Source of the DNA: Colletes latitarsis
Taxonomy: Eukaryota; Arthropoda; Insecta; Hymenoptera; Colletidae
Length of the DNA: 64,000 nt
Direction: 5' to 3'
Assembly: GCF_051014445.1 (NCBI RefSeq)
Contig: NC_135136.1
Location: forward strand, 24,880,001-24,944,000
A model generated the notes under the pieces. The model was not told the origin of the DNA. It saw only the letters and a program-made list of their open reading frames with translations, and searched no databases. Shown piece after piece: positions 50,206-61,838 of this stretch. Each line of letters opens with the position of its first letter. Position 1 is the first letter of the stretch. The position numbers and the translations under genes are program-made.

Positions 50206-53200
50206 GTGATCCAAACCCGAAAAAACCAAGGATCTGGCCAAAAAGAATGCGGAAAAGGCGAAATCATGAGCCAGATGCGGGCATAACCCAGACCTAACCC
50301 AGACCTAACCGGTGTTACCGACTAAAATACTGACCGAATCCAGGTTTAATTGACTGTTACTGTGTGGTACCACATTACTACGTTATTCAAACCAGAGAAA
50401 ACCAAGGATCTGTCCAACAAGTGTTCGAAGAAGGCAAAATCATGGGCCAGATGCGGGCATAACCCAGACCTAACCCAGACCTAACCGGTGTTATCCTCTA
50501 AAATATTGATCGAAACCAAGTTTAATGGACTGTTTCAGTGTGGTAGCATAATTACTACGTGATTCATACCCGAAAAAACCCATGATCTGACCAACAAGTA
50601 TGCGAAGAATGCTAAATCATGAGCCAGTTGCGGGCATAACCCAGACCTAACCCAGACCTAACCGGTGTTACCGACTAAAATACTGACCGAATCCAGGTTT
50701 AATTGACTGTTACTGTGTGGTACCACATTACTACGTTATTCAAACCAGAGAAAACCAAGGATCTGTCCAACAAGTGTTCGAAGAAGGCAAAATCATGGGC
50801 CAGATGCGGGCATAACCCAGACCTAACCCAGACCTAACCGGTGTTATCCTCTAAAATATTGATCGAAACCAAGTTTAATGGACTGTTTCAGTGTGGTAGC
50901 ATAATTACTACGTGATTCATACCCGAAAAAACCCATGATCTGACCAACAAGTATGCGAAGAATGCTAAATCATGAGCCAGATGCGGGCATAACACAGACC
51001 TAACCCAGACCTAACCGGTGTTATCCTCTAAAATATTGATCGAAACCAGGTTTAATTGTCTGCTTCTTTGTGGTACCACATTACTACGTGATTGAAACCG
51101 GAGAAAACCAAGGATCTGGCCAACAAGAATGCGGTAAAGGCATAATCATGAGCCAGATGGGGGCGTAACCCAGACCTAACCCTGACGTAACCGGTGTTAT
51201 CCTCTAAAATATTGATCAGAACCACGTTTAATTGTCTGTTTCAGTGAGGTGTCACATTACTACATGTTTCAAACCAGAGAAAACCAAGGATCTGGCCAAC
51301 AAGAATGCGGAAAAGGCAAAATCAGGAGCCAGATGGGGGCATAACCCAGACCTAACCCAGACCTAACCGGTGTTATCCTCTAAAATATTGATCGAAACCA
51401 GGTTTAATTGCCTGTTTCATTGTGGAACCACATTACTTACGTGATTGAATCCAGAGAAAACCAAGGATCCGGCCAACAAGAATGCGGAAAAGGCATAATC
51501 ATGAGTCAGATGCGGGCATAACCCAGACCTGACCAAGACCTAACCGGTGTTCCCGACTAAAATACTGACCGAATCCAGGTTTAATTGACTGTTACTGTGT
51601 GGTACCACATTACTACGTGATTCAAACCCGGAAATTCCCAGGATCTGAGCAACAAGTATGCGAAGAAGGCACAATCATGAGGCAGATGCGGGCATAACCC
51701 AGACCTAACCCAGAACTAACCGGTCTTATCCTCTAAAATATTGATCGAAACCAAGTTTAATGGACTGTTTCAGTGTGGTACCGTAATTACTACGTGATTC
51801 AAACCTGAAAAAACCCAGGATCTGAACAACAAGTATGCGAAGAAGGCAAAATCATGAGCCAGATGCGGGCATAACCCAGACCTAACCCAGACCTAATCGG
51901 CTTCATCCTCTAAAATATTGATCGAAACCATGTTTAATTGTCCGTTTCAGTGTGGTACCACATTACTACGTGATTGAAACCAGAGAAAGCCAAGGATCTG
52001 GCCAACAAGAATGCGAAGAAGGCAAAATCATGAGCCAGATGCGGGCATAACCCAGACCTAACCCAGACCTAACCGGTGTTATCTTCTAAAATATTGATCA
52101 GAACCACGTTTAATTGTCTGTTTCAGTGAGGTGTCACATTACTACATGATTCAAACCAGAGAAAACCAAGGATCTGGCCAACAAGAATGCGGAAAAGGCA
52201 AAATCATGAGCCAGATGCGGGCATAACCCAGACCTAACCCAGACCTAACCGGTGTTATCCTCTAAAATATTGATCGGAACCACGTTTAATTGTCTGTTTC
52301 AGTGAGGTGTCACATTACTACATGATTCAAACCAGAGATAACCAAGGATCTGGCCAAGAAGAATGCGGAAAAGGCAAAATCATGAGTCACATGCGGGCAT
52401 AACCCAGACCTAACCCAGACCTAACCGGTGTTCCCGACTAAAAAACTGACCGAATCCAGGTTTAATTGACTGTTACTGTGTGGTACCACACTACTAGGTG
52501 ATTCAAACCCGAAAAAACCATGGATCTGGCCAACAAGTATGGAAGAAGGCAAAATCATGAGCCAGATGCGGGCATAACCCAGACCTAACCCAGACCTAAC
52601 CGGTGTTATCCCCTAAAATATTGATCGAAACCTAGTTTAATGGACTGTTTCAGTGTGGTACAGTAATTACTACGTGATTCAAACCCAAAAAACCCAGGAT
52701 CTGAACAACAAGTATGCGAAGGAGGCAAAATCATGAGCCAGATGCGGGCATAACACAGACCTAACCCAGACCTAACCGGTTTTATCCTCTAAAATATTGA
52801 TCGAAACCAGGTTTAATTGTCTGTTTCATTGTGGTACCACATTACTACGTGATTGATACCGGAGAAAACCAAGGATCTGGCCAACAAGAATGCGGTAAAG
52901 GCATAATCATGAGCCAGATGCGGGCATAACCCAGACCTAACCCAGACCTAACCGGTGTTATCCTCTAAAATATTGATCGAAACAAGGTTTAATTGTCTGT
53001 TTCATTGTGGTACCACATTGCTACGTGATTGATACCAGAGAAAACCAAGGATCCGGCCAACAAAAATGCGGAAAAGGCATAATCATGAGTCACATGCGGG
53101 CATAACCCAGACCTAACCCAGACCTAACCGGTGTTCCCGACTAAAAAACTGACCGAATCCAGGTTTAATTGATTGTTTCAGTGTGGTACCACATTAGTAC

Positions 53201-55035
53201 GTGATCCAAACCCGAAAAAACCAAGGATCTGGCCAAAAAGAATGCGGAAAAGGCGAAATCATGAGCCAGATGCGGGCATAACCCAGACCTAACCCAGACC
53301 TAACCGGTGTTATCCTCTGAAATATGGATCGAAACCAAGTTTAATGGACTGTTTCAGTGTGGTAGCATAATTACTACGTGATTCATACCCGAAAAAACCC
53401 ATGATCTGACCAACAAGTATGCGAAGAATGCTAAATCATGAGCCAGTTGCGGGCATAACCCAGACCTAACCCAGACCTAATCGGTTTTATCCTCTAAAAT
53501 ATTGATCGAAACCAAGTTTAATGGACTGTTGCAGTGTGGCTCCACATTACTACATGATTCAAACCAGAGAAAACCAAGGATCTGGCCAACAAAATGCGAA
53601 GAAGGCAAAATCATGAGCCAGATGCGGGCATAACCCAGACCTAACCCAGACCTAACCGGTGTTATCCCCTGAAATATTGATCGAAACCTAGTTTAATGGA
53701 CTGTTTCAGTGTGGTACAGTAATTACTACGTGATTCAAACCCGAAAAAACCCAGGATCTGAACAACAAGTATGCGAAGGAGGCAAAATCATGAGCCAGAT
53801 GCGGGCATAACACAGACCTAACCCAGACCTAACCGGTTTTATCCTCTAAAATATTGATCGAAACCAGGTTTAATTGTCTGTTTCATTGTGGTACCACATT
53901 ACTACGTGATTGATACCGGAGAAAACCAAGGATCTGGCCAACAAGAATGCGGTAAAGGCATAATCATGAGCCAGATGGGGGCGTAACCCAGACCTAACCC
54001 TGACGTAACCGGTGTTATCGTCTAAAATAATGATCGGAACCACGTTTAATTGTCTGTTTCAGTGAGGTGTCACATTACTACATGATTCAAACCAGAGATA
54101 ACCAAGGATCTGGCCAAGAAGAATGCGGAAAAGGCACAATAATGAGCCAGATGCGGGCATAACCCAGACCTAACCCAGACCTAACCGGTCTTATCCTCTA
54201 AAATATTGATCGAAACCAAGTTTAATGGACTGTTTCAGTGTGGTAGCATAATTACTACGTGATTCATACCCGAAAAAACCCATGATCTGACCAACAAGTA
54301 TGCGAAGAATGCTAAATCATGAGCCAGATGCGGGCATAACCCAGACCTAACCCAGACCTAATCGGTGTTATCCCCTAAAATATTCATCGAAACCTAGTTT
54401 AATGGACTGTTTCAGTGTGGTACAGTAATTACTACGTGATTCAAACCCGAAAAAACCCAGGATCTGAACAACAAGTATGCGAAGAAGGCAAAATCATGAG
54501 CCAGATGCGGGCATAACCCAGACCTAACCCAGACCTAATCGGCTTCATCCTCTAAAATATTGATCGAAACCATGTTTAATTGTCCGTTTCAGTGTGGTAC
54601 CACATTACTACGTGATTGAAACCAGAGAAAGCCAAGGATCTGGCCAACAAGAATGCGAAGAAGGCAAAATCATGAGCCAGATGCGGGCATAACCCAGACC
54701 TAACCCAGACCTAACCGGTGTTATCCTCTAAAATATTGATCGAAAGCAGGTTTAATTGTCTGTTTCAGTGTGGTACCACATTACTACGTGATTGAAACCA
54801 GAGAAAACCAAGGATCCGGCCAACAAGAATGCGGAAAAGGCAAAATCATGAGTCAGATGCGGGCATAACCCAGACCTAACCCAGACCTAACCGGTGTTAT
54901 CTTCTAAAATATTGATCAGAACCACGTTTAATTGTCTGTTTCAGTGAGGTGTCACATTACTACATGATTCAAACCAGAGAAAACCAAGGATCTGGCCAAC
55001 AAGAATGCGGAAAAGGCAAAATCATGAGCCAGATG
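50206..55035 (+). repeat. Mosaic satellite segment with a dimer duplication
   Basis: All is satellite. A two-monomer unit at 50311-50663 is repeated from 50664 to about 50975 (offset 353 bp). About 51.2-52.0 kb is another occurrence of the seven-monomer family (ATTACTTACG at 51432, GAGGCAG at 51679). About 52.38-52.70 kb recurs at 63.64-63.96 kb (CTACTAGGTG at 52491 and 63748). About 52.93-53.66 kb recurs at 62.60-63.33 kb (offset 9,674 bp, from CAAGGTTTAATTG at 52983 and 62657). Confidence 0.75.
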
Positions 55036-58000
55036 GGGGCATAACCCAGACCAAACCCAGACGTAACCGGTGTTATCCTCTAAAATATTGATCGGAACCA
55101 CGTTTAATTGTCTGTTTCAGTGAGGTGTCACATTACTACATGATCCAAACCAGAGAAAACCAAGGATCTGGCCAACAAGAATGCGGAAAAGGCAAAATCA
55201 TGAGCCAGATGGGGGCATAACCCAGACCTAACCGGTGTTATCCTCTAAAATATTGATGGAAACGAGGTCTAATTGTCAGTTTCAGTGTCGTACCACATTA
55301 CTACGTGATTCATGCCAGAGAAAACCAAGGATCTGGCCAACAAAATGCGAAGAAGGCAAAATCATGAGCCAGATGCGGGCATAACCCAGACCTAACCCAG
55401 ACCTAACCGGTGTTATCCCCTAAAATATTGATCGAAACCTAGTTTAATGGACTGTTTCAGTGTGGTACAGTAATTACTACGTGATTCAAACCCGAAAAAT
55501 CCCAGGATCTGAACAACAAGTATGCGAAGGAGGCAAAATCATGAGCCAGATGCGGGCATAACACAGACCTAACCCAGACCTAACCGGTTTTATCCTCTAA
55601 AATATTGATCGAAACCAGGTTTAATTGTCTGTTTCATTGTGGTACCACATTACTACGTGATTGATACCGGAGAAAACCAAGGATCTGGCCAACAAGAATG
55701 CGGTAAAGGCATAATCATGAGCCAGATGGGGGCGTAACCCAGACCTAAACCTGACGTAACCGGTGTTATCGTCTAAAATATTGATCGGAACCACGTTTAA
55801 TTGTCTGTTTCAGTGAGGTGTCACATTACTACATGATTCAAACCAGAGATAACCAAGGATCTGGCCAAGAAGAATGCGGAAAAGGCACAATAATGAGCCA
55901 GATGCGGGCATAACCCAGACCTAACCCAGACCTAACTGGTCTTATCCTCTAAAATATTGATCGAAACCAAGTTTAATGGACTGTTTCAGTGTGGTAGCAT
56001 AATTACTACGTGATTCATACCCGAAAAAACCCATGATCTGACCAACAAGTATGCGAAGAATGCTAAATCATGAGCCAGATGCGGGCATAACCCAGACCTA
56101 ACCCAGACCTAATCGGTGTTATCCCCTAAAATATTCATCGAAACCTAGTTTAATGGACTGTTTCAGTGTGGTACAGTAATTACTACGTGATTCAAACCCG
56201 AAAAAACCCAGGATCTGAACAACAAGTATGCGAAGGAGGCAAAATCATGAGCCAGATGCGGGCATAACCCAGACCTAACCCAGACCTAACCGGTGTTATC
56301 CTCTAAAATATTGATCGAAACCAGGTTTAATTGTCTGTTTCATTGTGGTACCACATTACTACGTGATTGAAACCGGAGAAAACCAAGGATCTGGCCAACA
56401 AGAATGCGGTAAAGGCATAATCATGAGCCAGATGGGGGTGTAACCCAGACCTAACCCTGACGTAACCGGTGTTATCGTCTAAAATATTGATCGGAACCAC
56501 GTTTAATTGTCTGTTTCAGTGAGGTGTCACATTACTACATGATTCAAACCAGAGAAAACCAAGGATCTGGCCAAGAAGAATGCGGAAAAGGCACAATAAT
56601 GAGCCAGATGCGGGCATAACCCAGACCTAACCCAGACCTAACCGGTCTTATCCTCTAAAATATTGATCGAAACCAAGTTTTATGGACTGTTTCAGTGTGG
56701 TAGCATAATTACTACGTGATTCATACCCGAAAAAACCCATGATCTGACCAACAAGTATGCGAAGAAGGCAAAATCATGAGCCAGATGCGGGCATAACCCA
56801 GACCTAACCCAGACCTAACCGGTGTTATCCTCTGAAATATTGATCGAAACCAAGTTTAATGGACTGTTTCAGTGTGGTACCATAATTACTACGTGATTCA
56901 AACCCGAAAAAACCCAGGATCTGACCAACAAGTATGCGAAGAAGGCAAAAGCATGAGCCAGATGCGGGCATAACCCAGACCTAACCCAGACGTAACCGGT
57001 GTTATCCTCTAAAATATTGATCAGAACCAGGTTTAATTGCCTGTTTCATTGTGGAACCACATTACTTACGTGATTGAATCCAGAGAAAACCAAGGATCCG
57101 GCCAACAAGAATGCGGAAAAGGCAAAATCATGAGTCAGATGCGGGCATAACCCAGACCTGACCAAGACCTAACCGGTGTTCCCGACTAAAATACTGACCG
57201 AATCCAGGTTTAATTGACTGTTACTGTGTGGTACCACATTACTACGTGATTCAAACCCGGAAATTCCCAGGATCTGAGCAACAAGTATGCGAAGAAGGCA
57301 CAATCATGAGGCAGATGCGGGCATAACCCAGACCTAACCCAGAACTAACCGGTCTTATCCTCTAAAATATTGATCGAAACCAAGTTTAATGGACTGTTTC
57401 AGTGTGGTACCGTAATTACTACGTGATTCAAACCCGAAAAAACCCAGGATCTGAACAACAAGTATGCGAAGAAGGCAAAATCATGAGCCAGATGCGGGCA
57501 TAACCCAGACCTAACCCAGACCTAATCGGCTTCATCCTCTAAAATATTGATCGAAACCATGTTTAATTGTCCGTTTCGGTGTGGTACCACATTACTACGT
57601 GATTGAAACCAGAGAAAGCCAAGGATCTGGCCAACAAGAATGCGAAGAAGGCAAAATCATGAGCCAGATGCGGGCATAACCCAGACCTAACCCAGACCTA
57701 ACCGGTGTTATCCTCTACAATATTGATCGAAAGCAGGTTTAATTGTCTGTCTCAGTGTGGTACCACATTACTACGTGATTGAAACCAGAGAAAACCAAGG
57801 ATCCGGCCAACAAGAATGCGGAAAAGGCAAAATCATGAGTCAGATGCGGGCATAACGCAGACCTAACCCAGACCTAACCGGTGTTATCTTCTAAAATATT
57901 GATCAGAACCACGTTTAATTGTCTGTTTCAGTGAGGTGTCACATTACTACATGATTCAAACCAGAGAAAACCAAGGATCTGGCCAACAAGAATGCGGAAA

Positions 58001-58726
58001 AGGCAAAATCATGAGCCAGATGGGGGCATAACCCAGACCAAACCCAGACGTAACCGGTGTTATCCTCTAAAATATTGATCGGAACCACGTTTAATTGTCT
58101 GTTTCAGTGAGGTGTCACATTACTACATGATTCAAACCAGAGAAAACCAAGGATCTGGCCAACAAGAATGCGGAAAAGGCAAAATCATGAGCCAGATGGG
58201 GGCATAGCCCAGACCTAACCCAGACCTAACCGGTGTTATCCTCTAAAATATTGATGGAAACGAGGTCTAATTGTCAGTTTCAGTGTCGTACCACATTACT
58301 ACGTGATTCATGCCAGAGAAAAACCAGGATCTGGCCAACTAGTATGCGAGGAAGGCAAAATCATGAGCCAGATGCGGGCATAACCCAGACCTAACCCAGA
58401 CCTAACCGGTGTTATCCCCTAAAATGTGGATCGAAACCAGGTTTAATTGACTGTTTCAGTGTGGTACCACATTAGTACGTGATTCAAACCCGAAAAAACT
58501 CAGGACCTGGCCAACAAGTATGCGAAGGAGGCAAAATCATGAGCCAGATGCGGGCATAACCCAGACCTAACCCAGACCTAACCGGTCTTATCCTCTAAAA
58601 TATTGATGGAAACGAGGTCTAATTGTCAGTTTCAGTGTCGTACCACATTACTACGTGATTCATGCCAGAGAAAAACTAGGGTTTGGCCAACTAGTATGCG
58701 AGGAAGGCAAAATCATGAGCCAGATG
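55036..58726 (+). repeat. 3,691-bp (21-monomer) tandem unit, copy 1
   Basis: Every marker checked recurs 3,691 bp downstream: CCAAACCC 55051 and 58742, CATGATCC 55139 and 58830, CGAAAAATCCC 55493 and 59184, GATGGGGGTG 56431 and 60122, ATTACTTACG 57061 and 60752, and GAGGCAG 57308 and 60999. Oddities such as GTTTCGGTGTGG, CTCTACAATATTG and GTCTGTCTCAGTG are present in both, so the duplication is recent. Confidence 0.9.
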
Positions 58727-61700
58727 CGGGCATAACCCAGACCAAACCCAGACGTAACCGGTGTTATCCTCTAAAATATTGATCGGAACCACGTTTAATT
58801 GTCTGTTTCAGTGAGGTGTCACATTACTACATGATCCAAACCAGAGAAAACCAAGGATCTGGCCAACAAGAATGCGGAAAAGGCAAAATCATGAGCCAGA
58901 TGGGGGCATAACCCAGACCTAACCGGTGTTATCCTCTAAAATATTGATGGAAACGAGGTCTAATTGTCAGTTTCAGTGTCGTACCACATTACTACGTGAT
59001 TCATGCCAGAGAAAACCAAGGATCTGGCCAACAAAATGCGAAGAAGGCAAAATCATGAGCCAGATGCGGGCATAACCCAGACCTAACCCAGACCTAACCG
59101 GTGTTATCCCCTAAAATATTGATCGAAACCTAGTTTAATGGACTGTTTCAGTGTGGTACAGTAATTACTACGTGATTCAAACCCGAAAAATCCCAGGATC
59201 TGAACAACAAGTATGCGAAGGAGGCAAAATCATGAGCCAGATGCGGGCATAACACAGACCTAACCCAGACCTAACCGGTTTTATCCTCTAAAATATTGAT
59301 CGAAACCAGGTTTAATTGTCTGTTTCATTGTGGTACCACATTACTACGTGATTGATACCGGAGAAAACCAAGGATCTGGCCAACAAGAATGCGGTAAAGG
59401 CATAATCATGAGCCAGATGGGGGCGTAACCCAGACCTAAACCTGACGTAACCGGTGTTATCGTCTAAAATATTGATCGGAACCACGTTTAATTGTCTGTT
59501 TCAGTGAGGTGTCACATTACTACATGATTCAAACCAGAGATAACCAAGGATCTGGCCAAGAAGAATGCGGAAAAGGCACAATAATGAGCCAGATGCGGGC
59601 ATAACCCAGACCTAACCCAGACCTAACTGGTCTTATCCTCTAAAATATTGATCGAAACCAAGTTTAATGGACTGTTTCAGTGTGGTAGCATAATTACTAC
59701 GTGATTCATACCCGAAAAAACCCATGATCTGACCAACAAGTATGCGAAGAATGCTAAATCATGAGCCAGATGCGGGCATAACCCAGACCTAACCCAGACC
59801 TAATCGGTGTTATCCCCTAAAATATTCATCGAAACCTAGTTTAATGGACTGTTTCAGTGTGGTACAGTAATTACTACGTGATTCAAACCCGAAAAAACCC
59901 AGGATCTGAACAACAAGTATGCGAAGGAGGCAAAATCATGAGCCAGATGCGGGCATAACCCAGACCTAACCCAGACCTAACCGGTGTTATCCTCTAAAAT
60001 ATTGATCGAAACCAGGTTTAATTGTCTGTTTCATTGTGGTACCACATTACTACGTGATTGAAACCGGAGAAAACCAAGGATCTGGCCAACAAGAATGCGG
60101 TAAAGGCATAATCATGAGCCAGATGGGGGTGTAACCCAGACCTAACCCTGACGTAACCGGTGTTATCGTCTAAAATATTGATCGGAACCACGTTTAATTG
60201 TCTGTTTCAGTGAGGTGTCACATTACTACATGATTCAAACCAGAGAAAACCAAGGATCTGGCCAAGAAGAATGCGGAAAAGGCACAATAATGAGCCAGAT
60301 GCGGGCATAACCCAGACCTAACCCAGACCTAACCGGTCTTATCCTCTAAAATATTGATCGAAACCAAGTTTTATGGACTGTTTCAGTGTGGTAGCATAAT
60401 TACTACGTGATTCATACCCGAAAAAACCCATGATCTGACCAACAAGTATGCGAAGAAGGCAAAATCATGAGCCAGATGCGGGCATAACCCAGACCTAACC
60501 CAGACCTAACCGGTGTTATCCTCTGAAATATTGATCGAAACCAAGTTTAATGGACTGTTTCAGTGTGGTACCATAATTACTACGTGATTCAAACCCGAAA
60601 AAACCCAGGATCTGACCAACAAGTATGCGAAGAAGGCAAAAGCATGAGCCAGATGCGGGCATAACCCAGACCTAACCCAGACGTAACCGGTGTTATCCTC
60701 TAAAATATTGATCAGAACCAGGTTTAATTGCCTGTTTCATTGTGGAACCACATTACTTACGTGATTGAATCCAGAGAAAACCAAGGATCCGGCCAACAAG
60801 AATGCGGAAAAGGCAAAATCATGAGTCAGATGCGGGCATAACCCAGACCTGACCAAGACCTAACCGGTGTTCCCGACTAAAATACTGACCGAATCCAGGT
60901 TTAATTGACTGTTACTGTGTGGTACCACATTACTACGTGATTCAAACCCGGAAATTCCCAGGATCTGAGCAACAAGTATGCGAAGAAGGCACAATCATGA
61001 GGCAGATGCGGGCATAACCCAGACCTAACCCAGAACTAACCGGTCTTATCCTCTAAAATATTGATCGAAACCAAGTTTAATGGACTGTTTCAGTGTGGTA
61101 CCGTAATTACTACGTGATTCAAACCCGAAAAAACCCAGGATCTGAACAACAAGTATGCGAAGAAGGCAAAATCATGAGCCAGATGCGGGCATAACCCAGA
61201 CCTAACCCAGACCTAATCGGCTTCATCCTCTAAAATATTGATCGAAACCATGTTTAATTGTCCGTTTCGGTGTGGTACCACATTACTACGTGATTGAAAC
61301 CAGAGAAAGCCAAGGATCTGGCCAACAAGAATGCGAAGAAGGCAAAATCATGAGCCAGATGCGGGCATAACCCAGACCTAACCCAGACCTAACCGGTGTT
61401 ATCCTCTACAATATTGATCGAAAGCAGGTTTAATTGTCTGTCTCAGTGTGGTACCACATTACTACGTGATTGAAACCAGAGAAAACCAAGGATCCGGCCA
61501 ACAAGAATGCGGAAAAGGCAAAATCATGAGTCAGATGCGGGCATAACGCAGACCTAACCCAGACCTAACCGGTGTTATCTTCTAAAATATTGATCAGAAC
61601 CACGTTTAATTGTCTGTTTCAGTGAGGTGTCACATTACTACATGATTCAAACCAGAGAAAACCAAGGATCTGGCCAACAAGAATGCGGAAAAGGCAAAAT

Positions 61701-61838
61701 CATGAGCCAGATGGGGGCATAACCCAGACCAAACCCAGACGTAACCGGTGTTATCCTCTAAAATATTGATCGGAACCACGTTTAATTGTCTGTTTCAGTG
61801 AGGTGTCACATTACTACATGATTCAAACCAGAGAAAAC
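58727..61838 (+). repeat. 3,691-bp tandem unit, copy 2 (truncated)
   Basis: This matches 55036-58147. The match stops inside a monomer at GAGAAAACC, where copy 1 continues AAGGATCTGG and copy 2 continues CAGGATCTGACC. About 580 bp of the unit are therefore missing or replaced. Confidence 0.9.
60481..60657 (+). repeat. Representative satellite monomer (177 bp)
   Basis: This copy illustrates the layout. It starts in GGCATAA, then has two copies of the 11-bp CCCAGACCTAA, then CCGGTGTTATCC, the A/T-rich AATATTGATCGAAACC, a TTTAATGGACTGTTTCAGTG stretch, and the family-specific centre GGTACCATAATTACTACG. It ends with an A-rich CCCGAAAAAACCCAGG block, GACCAACAAGTATGCGAAG and GCATGAGCCAGATGCG, where the next monomer follows directly. 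By hand count it is 78 of 177 bases G+C, about 44%. It contains CpG in several places (CCGG, ATCGA, ACGTG, CCCGA, GCGA, GCGG). The phase used here is arbitrary because the biological unit boundary cannot be read from sequence. Confidence 0.9.
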
